Below the pieces are notes generated by a model. It searched no databases and had not been told where the DNA came from. It saw only the letters and a program-made list of their open reading frames with translations. From an uncultured Actinobaculum sp. (GTDB lineage Bacteria; Actinomycetota; Actinomycetes; Actinomycetales; Actinomycetaceae), in the NCBI GenBank assembly GCA_938020505.1, contig CALIHR010000006.1, forward strand, positions 1-64,000: a DNA stretch of 64,000 bases. Direction: 5' to 3'. Each line of letters begins with the position of its first letter. Position 1 is the stretch's first letter. Shown piece after piece: positions 52,150 through 63,026 of the stretch. The position numbers and the translations under genes are program-made.

Positions 52150-52695
52150 TCAGGCCTCCTCAATCGCTACGAAATCGGCTTCGTCGACAGGGGCGAGGTT
52201 CACCCGCACCTTTTCGGTGCGCGACGTCGGCAGGTTCTTTCCGACGTAGTCCGCGCGAATCGGCAGCTCGCGATGCCCGCGGTCCACCAGGACCGCCAGC
52301 TGAACCGCGGCGGGCCGCCCGATGTCGGCGATTGCCTCCAAAGCGGAGCGAATCGTACGGCCTGAGTAGAAAACGTCGTCGACCAGCACAACCGTTGCGG
52401 CGTCGATCCCGCCGTCGGGAATGCTGGTCGGATGGGGAACGCGAATGGGATTGCTTCGAAGGTCATCGCGATACATCGTGATGTCGAGCGAGCCGGCGGG
52501 GACCTCCACGCCTCCCGCTTCGCGAAGAGCGTCGCGAAGCCGCCGCGCCAGCGGGACCCCCCGAGTCGGAATTCCGAGAAGGACGAGGCTCTCGGCTCCT
52601 TTGTTGCGCTCTAGAATTTCGTGAGCGATGCGCTTGAGCGACCGCTCGATGTCATCGGCGTCAAGCACCACGCGGGCGCGCGCCTTGTCTGCCAT
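52150..52695 (-). CDS. pyrR: PyrR, pyrimidine-operon RNA-binding regulator
   Basis: A 181-residue phosphoribosyltransferase-fold protein that senses UMP and binds pyr mRNA; many also have uracil phosphoribosyltransferase activity. ATG 52695 has AAGGAGG upstream; an upstream start would include the leader hairpin. Motifs are VLLGIPTRGVPLARRL, LDITMYRDDLR and the PRPP loop VVLVDDVFYSGRTIRSALE. It heads the pyr operon and a PyrR-type RNA loop lies just before its own start, which suggests self-regulation. Confidence 0.95.
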   Translation of the reverse strand: MADKARARVVLDADDIERSLKRIAHEILERNKGAESLVLLGIPTRGVPLARRLRDALREAGGVEVPAGSLDITMYRDDLRSNPIRVPHPTSIPDGGIDAATVVLVDDVFYSGRTIRSALEAIADIGRPAAVQLAVLVDRGHRELPIRADYVGKNLPTSRTEKVRVNLAPVDEADFVAIEEA

Positions 52696-52707
52696 GCAGG
52701 CCTCCTT

Positions 52708-52726
52708 CCCCGCCTCGCAGGACGGG
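52708..52726 (-). promoter_or_regulatory. PyrR-binding RNA loop at the pyrR ribosome site
   Basis: On the minus strand CCCGTCCTGCGAGGCGGGG folds into a hairpin containing GTCCTGCGAGGC, which fits the PyrR loop consensus RUCCNGNGAGGY. The AAGGAGG of pyrR begins right after the stem, so bound PyrR could block translation. Confidence 0.65.
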
Positions 52727-52804
52727 CTTAAAGAAATCGGAACCAAGGCGGGTTCCATCGATTACGGTAGCCCTCGACGGCGCCGGGCGCAACAAGGCTC
52801 GCGA

Positions 52805-53365
52805 TTACGAGTCTGCTTCCCGGCCGCCCGCATCCTCTTTCCGGCCGCCCGCATCCTCTTTCCGGCCGCCCGCATCCTCGCTTTCGGAAAGCTCGCGGCC
52901 GCCTGAAAGCTCGCGCGCGCGAATGTCCGCGACGCGGTTGAGGACTCCCATGACGAAGCCCACCGAGCGCTCCGTCGAATATTCGCGCGCCAAACCCGCC
53001 CATTCGGGGATGACGTGGAAGCGGTCGGTGCCCACATACACGAGCTCCGCCGCAGCCGCGCGAAGAATGGAGCGGTCGACGGCGTTCATGCGGCTCATCG
53101 CCCAGTCTTCGCTCGCCGCCTCGACGATCGTGTCGATGTCGTCGGCGTTCTCCGCGTACGCCTCGACTATGCTCGCTCCGAATTCGCCGATGGGCGACTG
53201 CGAGGTCGACATAACCTTGCGCTCGTCAAGCAGGGCGAGGAGGTCTCCCTGGCCGAGCAGACCGCGCTCGTCGGCCTCGAAAACGACGTCGAGAGCGCGG
53301 TTGCGCTGCTTGGTCCGCGCGGTGAAGCCGTCTTTGCGCCGTCGGCGCTTGGATTGTCCGTCCAT
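52805..53365 (-). CDS. nusB: transcription antitermination factor NusB
   Basis: A 186-residue RNA-binding factor for rRNA antitermination. The core (RTKQRNRALDVVFEADERG, DRSILRAAAAELVYVGTD, EWAGLAREYSTERSVGFVMGVLNRVA) covers residues about 16-150 and is typical. The C-terminal tail is unusual: a seven-residue unit, KEDAGGR, appears two to three times, encoded by three 21-base tandem repeats at about 52820-52885. The start overlaps the efp stop by one base. Confidence 0.92.
   Translation of the reverse strand: MDGQSKRRRRKDGFTARTKQRNRALDVVFEADERGLLGQGDLLALLDERKVMSTSQSPIGEFGASIVEAYAENADDIDTIVEAASEDWAMSRMNAVDRSILRAAAAELVYVGTDRFHVIPEWAGLAREYSTERSVGFVMGVLNRVADIRARELSGGRELSESEDAGGRKEDAGGRKEDAGGREADS
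52818..52882. repeat. three 21-base tandem repeats in the nusB tail
   Basis: The unit CCGGCCGCCCGCATCCTCTTT occurs nearly perfectly three times in tandem. Since 21 is a multiple of three, copy-number change keeps the nusB frame. Confidence 0.75.
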
Positions 53366-53928
53366 CAGTCCGCCACTCGGCCGAGGTATTCGCCCGTGCG
53401 AGTGTCGATTTTGACTTTGTCGCCCTGATTGAGGAAAAGGGGCACCTGGACTTCGTAGCCGGTTTGAATCGTGGCCGGCTTGGTGCCGGCGTTGGAGCGG
53501 TCGCCCTGAAGGCCGGGCTCGGTGTAGGTCACTTCGAGGACCACCGACGCCGGAAGCTCGACGAAAAGCACCTGCCCCTCGTGCGAGGCTACGATGGCCT
53601 GCTGCTCTTCGAGGAGGAAATTGGCGGCGTCCCCGACGATCTCCGGCGAGACCGGAATCTGCTCGTAGGTTTCCAGATCCATGAATACGAAATCCGTGCC
53701 GTCGTTGTACAGGTACTGCATGTCCCTGCGGTCGACGGTGGCCGTCTCGACCTTGACTCCGGCGTTGAACGTCTTGTCAACCGTTTTGCCGGACAGGACG
53801 TTTTTGATCTTGGTGCGCACGAACGCGGGGCCTTTGCCCGGCTTGACGTGCTGGAACTCGACGACGCTCCACAGTTGGCCGTCGATGTTCAGAACCATTC
53901 CGTTCTTCAGGTCGTTGGTGCTTGCCAC
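53365..53928 (-). CDS. efp: translation elongation factor P
   Basis: A 187-residue factor that relieves ribosome stalling at proline runs. Domain I starts MASTNDLKNGMVLNIDGQLW and carries the tip lysine in VKPGKGPAFVRTKIKNV; domains II and III include MQYLYNDGTDFVFMDLETYEQ and GYEVQVPLFLNQGDKVKIDTRTGEYLGR. The Pro-Gly-Lys-Gly loop is the actinobacterial form that works without lysine modification. It starts at ATG 53928 with an AAGGAG-like site. Confidence 0.96.
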   Translation of the reverse strand: MASTNDLKNGMVLNIDGQLWSVVEFQHVKPGKGPAFVRTKIKNVLSGKTVDKTFNAGVKVETATVDRRDMQYLYNDGTDFVFMDLETYEQIPVSPEIVGDAANFLLEEQQAIVASHEGQVLFVELPASVVLEVTYTEPGLQGDRSNAGTKPATIQTGYEVQVPLFLNQGDKVKIDTRTGEYLGRVAD

Positions 53929-53975
53929 AAGGGCTCCTTGTCTGTCGTCTTTCGCGCCTTTTGCGCGCCGTCCCT

Positions 53976-54006
53976 AGAATACAGGTTCGCTCGCGTCGGC
54001 GAGCAA
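53976..54006 (-). promoter_or_regulatory. candidate efp promoter
   Basis: On the minus strand TTGCTC (54001-54006), a 19-base spacer and TATTCT (53976-53981) lie 48 bases before efp. The spacing is slightly long. Confidence 0.3.
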
Positions 54007-54033
54007 ACGGTCCGTATGACACCGGGCACCCCT

Positions 54034-54588
54034 TCACTGCGTGAAACGGATGAGGCGGGCAACCTGCGCTGCCGCCTCAGGAACGTCCATTCCCGAGGTG
54101 TCGACCGTCGCCTCGGCGGCCGCCGCATAAAGCGGCTGGCGGCGCGAAAGGTGCCGGTAGAAGATTTTTCGGGGGGATTCGACGGCGGCCAGGCGCGGCC
54201 CGCCGATGCCGGTTCTCTTCACGAGGGTCGCGAGGTCTCCCGTCAGATGCACGACGACGGCGCCCGCCCCCGCCAACTCTGCGATTCGCCGCCTGACGGG
54301 GGCGAAATCCCCGTCGTCCTCGCCGTCTCCGAGCGATCCCGAGCTCAACGCGAGGATCCTGTTGTCCGCGGCGTCGACCGAATCGAGGATCGCGCCCACG
54401 ACCTCGCGCTCGACGGCCCTCAGGGCCCGCGCGCCTTTTGTCGTGACGATCTGCTCGGGGCTCTCCCCCGCGACGGCCTCCACGGCGTCGTCCACAAGGA
54501 GGCAACTGCGGCCGCTCGCGGCAGAGATCCGCTCCGCGCACTCGGGCACGAGCGCGCCCGGCGGCCCAAGGAGGATCGCGAGGCTCAC
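54034..54588 (-). CDS. shikimate-kinase-like protein without a P-loop
   Basis: A 184-residue protein starting at GTG 54588, which overlaps the aroK stop (GTGA). The layout follows shikimate kinase: ILLGPPGA at the P-loop, then LVDDAVEAVAG, RALRAVEREVVGAIL, HLTGDLATLVKRTGIGGPRL and a C-terminal helix. The P-loop itself reads GPPGALVPEC and lacks the GKS/T needed to bind ATP, so it is unlikely to be a kinase. It takes the place where aroB often stands in other actinobacteria. It may be a diverged duplicate with a regulatory or structural role. Confidence 0.65.
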   Translation of the reverse strand: MSLAILLGPPGALVPECAERISAASGRSCLLVDDAVEAVAGESPEQIVTTKGARALRAVEREVVGAILDSVDAADNRILALSSGSLGDGEDDGDFAPVRRRIAELAGAGAVVVHLTGDLATLVKRTGIGGPRLAAVESPRKIFYRHLSRRQPLYAAAAEATVDTSGMDVPEAAAQVARLIRFTQ

Positions 54589-55109
54589 GGACGCGGCTCC
54601 GAGCCGGCGCCGAGAAGGCGAAGGACCTCGGCCACGACCCGTTGGACGGGGCCGTCGTCGGACGTCACGGTGTGGCGTGCGGCTTCCCTGTACCACGCGT
54701 CGCGCTCCGAGCGCAGCTCCGCCATTTTGGCGGCGGGGTCGCCGGCCAACAGCGGCCGGACCACCGAAGACTGCTTTGCGCGCCTGACAAGTTCGGCGTC
54801 GTCGACGTCGATGAGGACGACGGGGTGCCCCCTGAGCGCCTTCCGCGTCGATTCGGCGAGAATCGCCCCTCCGCCGAGGGAGAGCACGCCGTCGAAGTCG
54901 AGAAGGGCGCGCGAGACGACCTCCGCTTCGATCTCCCGAAACCGCGTTTCGCCGTCGTCGGAGAAAATGCTCGCGATGCTGCGCCCTTCGGCCTGGACGA
55001 TGAGATCGTCAGAGTCTCGGAAGTCGCAGCCGAGCGCCTCGGCTACGAGCCTGCCGACCTTGGATTTGCCTGCTCCGGGCATGCCGACGAACACGGCTTT
55101 CGCGCTCAT
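54585..55109 (-). CDS. aroK: shikimate kinase
   Basis: A 174-residue enzyme phosphorylating shikimate. The P-loop GMPGAGKSKVGRLVAEAL, the shikimate-binding CDFRDSDDLIVQAEGRSIASIF and LSLGGGAILAEST, and the lid RPLLAGDP are all intact. ATG 55109 overlaps the aroC stop by four bases. With aroC it forms the working part of the shikimate cluster here. Confidence 0.94.
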   Translation of the reverse strand: MSAKAVFVGMPGAGKSKVGRLVAEALGCDFRDSDDLIVQAEGRSIASIFSDDGETRFREIEAEVVSRALLDFDGVLSLGGGAILAESTRKALRGHPVVLIDVDDAELVRRAKQSSVVRPLLAGDPAAKMAELRSERDAWYREAARHTVTSDDGPVQRVVAEVLRLLGAGSEPRP

Positions 55110-56320
55110 GCGCGGACCTCCGGTATGGAGGCAAGGTAGGCGGCGAGAGACTCGCGCATCTGGTCCGCGGAGTCGCCTCCCGTCTTCTCGATCAGGGCTT
55201 CCGCGACGACGAGCGAGGCCATGGCCTCGGCGACGACGGCCCCCGGAACGACCGCCGTGACGTCGGAGCGCTGATGGAGCGCGGTCGCTGGCTCTCCCGT
55301 GGACGTGTCGATCGTGCGAAGCGCCCTTGGAACGGTTGAGATGGGCTTGAAGGCCAGACGGATGCGGATGGCCTCGCCGTTGGACATTCCCCCCTCGATT
55401 CCTCCGGCCCGGTTGGTCAGCCGCCTGAGGGCGCCCTCGCGGACGATCTCGTCGTGGGCGACGCTCCCGCGGCGTCCGGCGCCGGCAAAGCCGTCGCCGA
55501 TCTCCACGCCTTTGACCGACTGGATCGACATCGCCGCGGCGGCGAGCCTGGCGTCGAGCCTGCCCAGGGGCGTCGCGTACGTGCCGAGCCCCTGGGGAAC
55601 TCCGTAGACGAGCACTTCGACGACGCCGCCGAGGGTGTCGCCGGCCTTCTTCGCCTCGTCGATCTCCGCGACCATCGCGGCCTCCACAGCAGGGTCGAGG
55701 CACCTGACGGGGCTCGAGTCGAGGGCCTCGGCGGCGTCGGGCCCCGGAGGGGCGCCCTCGTCGACTGCCGTTCCGATCCTCACGACTCTGGAAAGGACGG
55801 ACACTCCCGCGACCTGGCTGTTGACGGCCGCGGCGATCGCGCCGAGGGCGACGCGGGCGGCCGTCTCGCGGGCCGAAGCGCGTTCGAGCACGGGCCTGGC
55901 GTCGTCGAAGCCGTACTTGTTCATCCCCACGAGGTCCGCGTGCCCGGGCCTCGGCTTCGTCAGGGGTTTGTTTCTCGCGATTTCGCGCGGGTCTCCCGTG
56001 CCCGCGTCCCGGGTCAGCTCGGAAGGGTCGACGGGGTCCGCGGACATCACCGCCCGCCACTTCGGCCATTCGGAGTTGCCTATCTGGAGGGCTATGGGAG
56101 AGCCGATCGTCTTGCCGTGGCGGATCCCCGAGAGAACGGTCAGCTCGTCGCGCTCGAATTTCTGCCTGGCGCCGCGCCCGTGCCCCTGCCGCCGCCGGGC
56201 GAGCGCGCGCGAAATGTCCGCGGAGGAAATGCGCACCCCCGCGGGAGCGCCTTCCATGAGTGCGATGAGGGCCGGTCCGTGGGACTCCCCCGCCGTTGAC
56301 CAAGAGAACATGCCCATCAT
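55106..56320 (-). CDS. aroC: chorismate synthase
   Basis: A 404-residue FMN-dependent enzyme that makes chorismate from EPSP. Motifs are FSWSTAGESHGPALIALMEG, RRQGHGRGARQKFERDELT, RPGHADLVGMNKYGFDDARP and GGIEGGMSNGEAIRIRLAFKP. The start could be any of three nearby Met codons (56320, 56317 or the one before FSWS). The gene overlaps aroK and follows the prepilin-peptidase gene. Confidence 0.95.
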   Translation of the reverse strand: MMGMFSWSTAGESHGPALIALMEGAPAGVRISSADISRALARRRQGHGRGARQKFERDELTVLSGIRHGKTIGSPIALQIGNSEWPKWRAVMSADPVDPSELTRDAGTGDPREIARNKPLTKPRPGHADLVGMNKYGFDDARPVLERASARETAARVALGAIAAAVNSQVAGVSVLSRVVRIGTAVDEGAPPGPDAAEALDSSPVRCLDPAVEAAMVAEIDEAKKAGDTLGGVVEVLVYGVPQGLGTYATPLGRLDARLAAAAMSIQSVKGVEIGDGFAGAGRRGSVAHDEIVREGALRRLTNRAGGIEGGMSNGEAIRIRLAFKPISTVPRALRTIDTSTGEPATALHQRSDVTAVVPGAVVAEAMASLVVAEALIEKTGGDSADQMRESLAAYLASIPEVRA

Positions 56321-56393
56321 TGTCCCACGGTTCGGATCGCAATCAAGCTTCTTGTTTGGTTCCCGTTTGATTTTCGCAGTCTGCCTCCTTCCG

Positions 56394-56978
56394 CTAGCAG
56401 TTCCCCGCCCACGCGACCGAAGCGCCCGCCACCAGCCACGGCCCCAGGGCCATGCGAGTTCGGCGGTCTATTCTCCCGACGGCAAGCAGCGCGCACGCGA
56501 CGATTCCGGCGCAGACGACGCCGACGGCCAAGCCGAAGAGCATAGGCTGAGGCTGACCGGTCCACAGGCCAAGCGCGCCGGTCAGCTTGGCGTCGCCGCG
56601 GCCGAGGCTCGTCACGAGCGTGAGGGCGAAGGCTGCGAGAAAGAAAAGGGCGCCGCCGGCGGCGGAGGCAAGAAATTCGTCAAGTCCTCGCGACGCCGCC
56701 GAAAGTGACGCCGCGGCGGCGGCCGAGGCGACGAGCGGGTCTGGCAGGATCTGAAGCGCGGCGTCGACGTAGGCGGCTACCGCAAGAAATCCCGCGGCGG
56801 CCGCTCCCCAGGCCAGTTCGGCGTACGCGAGGCCCGAGCGGAGCGATGCGCCCGGATGCGGCGAAGCCGCGAATAAACGCGCTGCGCCGAGGAGGATTGC
56901 CGCGGCCGCCCACAGAGCCGCCGCGCGGAGGGGCGAGAGGACGCCGCGAAGGATGCGCTCACGAGACCAAAAATCCAT
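56394..56978 (-). CDS. A24 prepilin peptidase family protein
   Basis: A 194-residue membrane protein with about six hydrophobic segments. The two aspartyl-protease motifs are present: the Asp in AAYVDAALQILPDPLV and GRGDAKL (GxGDxKL). It lacks the N-terminal methyltransferase domain, as TadV/CpaA-type peptidases do. It probably cleaves type IV or Tad pilins at the membrane; no pilin gene is in the window. It starts at ATG 56978, between the AroE-like gene and aroC. The same order is common in Actinomycetaceae. Confidence 0.82.
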   Translation of the reverse strand: MDFWSRERILRGVLSPLRAAALWAAAAILLGAARLFAASPHPGASLRSGLAYAELAWGAAAAGFLAVAAYVDAALQILPDPLVASAAAAASLSAASRGLDEFLASAAGGALFFLAAFALTLVTSLGRGDAKLTGALGLWTGQPQPMLFGLAVGVVCAGIVACALLAVGRIDRRTRMALGPWLVAGASVAWAGNC

Positions 56979-57033
56979 GCTGCAACGTTAGGGCGAATCG
57001 GCCGCCGGCCCCCGGGTTTTCCACAGCGGCGCC

Positions 57034-57089
57034 GGGGTCGAAGCTCTCGGGTCAAACTGTCGGGGTCGAAGCGCCCAAGTCAAAGAGCC
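57034..57089. repeat. two 28-base tandem units
   Basis: GGGGTCGAAGC followed by a variable part and GTCAAA occurs at 57034-57061 and 57062-57089. The second unit overlaps the last codons of the AroE-like gene. Confidence 0.6.
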
Positions 57090-57781
57090 GATCGCATGGC
57101 GCTTCGCATCGCCTCCAGATCCGGCTCTTTCGACGTGAGGAGGCGAATCTGGGCCGCGGCTGTGTGCAAGGCGACGGCCTCATTGACGATGAGGCCTCTT
57201 TCCTCGCAATTGACGATAGCGGCGAGCTCGCGGGCCGAATAGACGACGGGGGCGTCCGCGAACGCCGCGGCGTCGGCGGTCGCCAATTCGATTCCGAGCC
57301 TGTGGGCCACGGCCGGCGTGGCGGCGTCGAACGGTTCGGTGTGGGCGACGAGGCGGCGGACTCGCAGCTGCGTCAAAGCGGCGAGCCCCGCCCATGCCTC
57401 GGGACCCGAGCCGACGAGGGCGCCGTCGGCCGAGGCGCGAGGCTTGCCTGTGGCCTCGCGGAAGGCCGCGACGATTCCCCCGACTCGCGCGCAGAAAGCG
57501 TAGGCCCCGGGCAGGGGGCCGGCGAAGGCAAGCGTGTCGGCAAATCCGACGGCCGCGGCGAGCCCGTCGCGAAGCTCGGCGGTCTGCATCGCGGCGGCGT
57601 AGTGCGCGGCGTCGACGGCGACTCCGGCCCACGCGGGCTCTGTCTGCCCGCCCGCGGCTGCGCGGGCTCGGCGGGCGCACGCCTCCTCGACGCTGGCCGC
57701 CCGCTCGACCCGGGCGGCTCCGGACGCCTCGAGAAGCCGCAAATGGACCGAGTCCTCCCCGACCCACAGGATGCCGGTCAT
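57080..57781 (-). CDS. shikimate-dehydrogenase-like protein lacking catalytic residues
   Basis: A 233-residue protein, ATG 57781 overlapping the mltG stop by four bases. The order and spacing follow AroE: GVAVDAAHYAAAM stands where NVTxPxK should be, AAVGFADTLAF matches AVGAVNTL, and FCARVGGIVAAF stands where NTDxxG should be. The catalytic Lys and Asp and the glycine-rich NADP motif (GALVGSGPEAWAGL, partly kept) are lost or degraded. It may be a pseudoenzyme with a binding role or a decaying gene, but the frame is intact. Length is about 40 residues below AroE. Confidence 0.6.
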   Translation of the reverse strand: MTGILWVGEDSVHLRLLEASGAARVERAASVEEACARRARAAAGGQTEPAWAGVAVDAAHYAAAMQTAELRDGLAAAVGFADTLAFAGPLPGAYAFCARVGGIVAAFREATGKPRASADGALVGSGPEAWAGLAALTQLRVRRLVAHTEPFDAATPAVAHRLGIELATADAAAFADAPVVYSARELAAIVNCEERGLIVNEAVALHTAAAQIRLLTSKEPDLEAMRSAMRSAL

Positions 57782-59019
57782 TTGCCGGTGGAACCGCCGG
57801 TTTGCCTGTCGGATTCCTTGTCGGACTTCTGGCCGCCGGTCGTGTCCTTCTGGCCACCCGCCGCGTCGCCGCTCGTGGCGCTCGGGCGAGGATGGGCCTT
57901 GTTCCACTTCTTGAGCTCGTCGACGTTCTTGAGGTGCTCATCCCAGTCAGCGGTGAACTTCGTCTCGCCCGTCTCCAAGTTGACGGTCACAAAATAAAGC
58001 CAGTTTCCGTCGGCGGGGTGGAGCACTCCGTCGATCGCCGCGTCGCCCGCAGCGGAAATCGGCGTGGGCGGCAAACCCGGGTGCTGATAGGTGTTGTACT
58101 TGTTGCTGGCATCACGCGTTTGGGCGGCAGTGGGAGATCCGCCGCGATGCCCGAGGCCGTAGAGAACGGTCGAGTCCATCTGGAGCAGGCCGTTGACCTG
58201 GCCTTTGTCAGTGAGCCTGTTCTCGATCACCCGGGCGACCTTCGGATAGTACTCGCCTTTGTTGACCTCGCGTTCCACGATCGACGCCTTGATGAGGACG
58301 TTCTGCCACTGCCCGGAGGGGATCTTGAGCTTCTTGAGCTGGGCTATCCGCGACTCGACCATCTTTTTGAGCGCGTCTTCAGGCTTCGTGTCTTTGGGGA
58401 AGGAGTACGTGAGCGGGGCGTACCATCCTTCCGGGTTGCCGTCGGCTTCGCTGGGAAGCCCGATGGCCGCCGTGTTCTCGGCCGCTTTCTGCACGTCGGT
58501 GACGGGCACGTTGAGGTTGTCCGCCAACCGCTCATAAATCTGCTGTTTCGTCCAGCCTTCGGGGATGGTGACCCTGACCTCCGTGGACTGACGGCCGAGC
58601 AGGGACGCCAGAGCGCCCGCCGACGACATGCGCTTCTTCAGCTCGTACACGCCGGGCTTGATCTGACTTTGCGCCCTCTTGTCATTGTTGTAGGCGTCGA
58701 TGAACGGCTGCGCGTTGGCGATGACGCCCTTTTCCTTTAGAATCGCGGCGATTTCTCTGCCCGTCGCGGATTCCGGGATCACGATCGAGACCTTTCCCGA
58801 ACCCGGCCCGGGATAGTCCTCGACTACTTTGGATTCCTTGAAAAACTCGGGGATGAAGATCACCGACACGGCGGAGAGGAAGGCAATGGCCATCACCAAG
58901 ATGACGAACGACCGCCTTCGCTGCTTTTTGCGGCGCTTGCGCGACGCCGTTTGCTGGTCTGCAAACGGGCCGCTTCGCGAACGCCTCTGATTCGCCGAGC
59001 GATCGAAGAAATCGGTCAT
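57778..59019 (-). CDS. mltG: endolytic murein transglycosylase MltG
   Basis: A 413-residue membrane-anchored lytic transglycosylase that ends growing glycan strands. ATG 59019 has AGGAGG upstream and overlaps the ruvX stop. The cytoplasmic tail is very basic (RKKQRRR), followed by one membrane segment (FVILVMAIAFLSAVSVIFI) and the catalytic domain, with catalytic Glu in IKASIVEREVNKGEYY and the motif TYQHPGLPPTPISAAG. The C-terminus is a low-complexity GGQK-type tail. The alaS-ruvX-mltG-aroE order is typical for actinobacteria. Confidence 0.95.
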   Translation of the reverse strand: MTDFFDRSANQRRSRSGPFADQQTASRKRRKKQRRRSFVILVMAIAFLSAVSVIFIPEFFKESKVVEDYPGPGSGKVSIVIPESATGREIAAILKEKGVIANAQPFIDAYNNDKRAQSQIKPGVYELKKRMSSAGALASLLGRQSTEVRVTIPEGWTKQQIYERLADNLNVPVTDVQKAAENTAAIGLPSEADGNPEGWYAPLTYSFPKDTKPEDALKKMVESRIAQLKKLKIPSGQWQNVLIKASIVEREVNKGEYYPKVARVIENRLTDKGQVNGLLQMDSTVLYGLGHRGGSPTAAQTRDASNKYNTYQHPGLPPTPISAAGDAAIDGVLHPADGNWLYFVTVNLETGETKFTADWDEHLKNVDELKKWNKAHPRPSATSGDAAGGQKDTTGGQKSDKESDRQTGGSTGK

Positions 59020-59485
59020 TGTTGTGCCTCCTGCGCGATGGAGACGCACTCGCCGGGTGCGTTGCCTGTGCGCTGTTCCATCTCAAGTGCTGTATTGAGG
59101 ATAACCACAGCGGCGGCCTGATCCACAATCGAGCGATGCTTGCGTGAGTTGCGTCCGGCCGCTATGAGCTGCCCGTGGGCGGTCACGGAGGAGAGCCTTT
59201 CGTCGACGAGCCTGACGGGCGCCGGCGCCACGGACTCGGCCAGCTCGGCCGCCCAGGCGCGAGCGTCGAGCGCCGATGCGCCCTCGGTGCCGTCCATGTT
59301 GAGAGGAAGCCCGACGATCACTTCCATCGCCTCGCACTCCCGCACGATCTGCGCGGCGTCGTCGATGTCCGACTCCCCGCGCCACAGCGTCTCAACGGGG
59401 GTTGCGAGAATGCCCTCGGGGTCGCATTGGGCGACCCCGATTCGAACCCGCCCCACGTCGAATCCCACGCGTCTGCCTTTGCGCA

Positions 59486-59486
<1 letters not shown>
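59016..59486 (-). CDS. ruvX: RuvX/YqgF Holliday-junction resolvase-like protein
   Basis: A 156-residue RNase-H-fold protein, putative resolvase or pre-16S rRNA nuclease. Motifs are GFDVGRVRIGVAQCDPEGIL, EVIVGLPLNMDGTEGASA, PVRLVDERLSSVTAHGQL and VDQAAAVVILNTALE, containing the conserved Asp and Glu residues. It overlaps alaS by one base and mltG by four. Confidence 0.94.
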
Positions 59487-62152
<2,666 letters not shown>

Positions 62153-62221
62153 TTTTGACCTTTTCTAGGGCGGGCGCGGCGCCCGCTTTTCACATACGCG
62201 GGCCGCAGCCCGTGCTTTTCA

Positions 62222-62251
62222 CGGGCGCAGGCAGGCACTGCCCGCGCCCGC
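62222..62251 (-). terminator. GC-rich hairpin before alaS
   Basis: CGGGCGC-A-GGCAG and CTGCC-C-GCGCCCG pair around a three-base loop with one mismatch. It stands between the rpsD palindrome and alaS. Confidence 0.45.
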
Positions 62252-62257
62252 AGGATG

Positions 62258-62289
62258 CCAAGAACGCGCCCCGCGGGGCGCGTTCTTGG
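62258..62289 (-). terminator. 32-base perfect palindrome after rpsD
   Basis: CCAAGAACGCGCCCCG at 62258-62273 is followed directly by its exact complement, ending at 62289, six bases past the rpsD stop. It is very probably the rpsD transcription terminator. Confidence 0.7.
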
Positions 62290-62295
62290 ATTCGA

Positions 62296-62916
62296 TTAAC
62301 GCGAGTAGTGCTCAACGACCATCTGGACGTCGCAAATGACCGGGACCTCGGCGCGCTTGGGCCGCCGAGTCAGAGTGAAGCGGAGCTTCTCGAGATCGAC
62401 GTCGAGGTATGCGGGAACCTGCGGGAGCACGTCCCGATGCGCGCCCTGGGCAGCCACGTGGAACTGCGGCGAGGTCTGCGACTTTGGCTTGACCTGGACG
62501 ATCTGACCGGGCTTGACCCGGAAGGAGGGGCGGTCGACGATCTTCCCGTCGACGAGCAGGTGACGGTGGACGACGACCTGGCGCGCCTGCGCGATCGTGC
62601 GAGCGAATCCGGCGCGAAGAACGAGCGCGTCGAGGCGCATTTCGAGCAGCTCGACGAGATTCTCACCCGACAGGCCGTCGGCGCGGCGAGCTTCCTCCCA
62701 CACGCGGCGCATCTGCGCCTCGCGGATTCCATACTGGGCGCGAAGACGCTGCTTCTCCTTCAGACGGACCGAGTAATCGGAGTCCTTGGTGCGGCCTCGG
62801 CCGTGTTCGCCGGGGCGGTACGGACGGCGCTGCATGTAGCGCTCGGCCTTCGGGGACAGCGCGATGCCCAGCGATCGGGACTGACGCACAAGTTTACGAG
62901 AACGGTTTCCCGCCAT
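62296..62916 (-). CDS. rpsD: 30S ribosomal protein S4
   Basis: A 206-residue primary rRNA-binding protein. ATG 62916 has AGGAGA upstream and gives the usual start MAGNRSRKLVRQSRSLG. The S4 RNA-binding domain is visible in MRLDALVLRAGFARTIAQAR, VVVHRHLLVDGKIVDRPSFRV. The zinc-binding Cys set of the C-plus form is absent, so it is the C-minus type. It stands alone, outside the ribosomal protein operons, with a strong terminator. Confidence 0.97.
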   Translation of the reverse strand: MAGNRSRKLVRQSRSLGIALSPKAERYMQRRPYRPGEHGRGRTKDSDYSVRLKEKQRLRAQYGIREAQMRRVWEEARRADGLSGENLVELLEMRLDALVLRAGFARTIAQARQVVVHRHLLVDGKIVDRPSFRVKPGQIVQVKPKSQTSPQFHVAAQGAHRDVLPQVPAYLDVDLEKLRFTLTRRPKRAEVPVICDVQMVVEHYSR

Positions 62917-63026
62917 GCAATTTCTCCTGTCGATATTATATGCGCAGCCGCGTGCGGCTGCGGGGCCGACCAAAAGGCTGAGGCCCCAGGTTTGACGCTG
63001 CCCGGGTGGGCAACCATGGAATTGTA

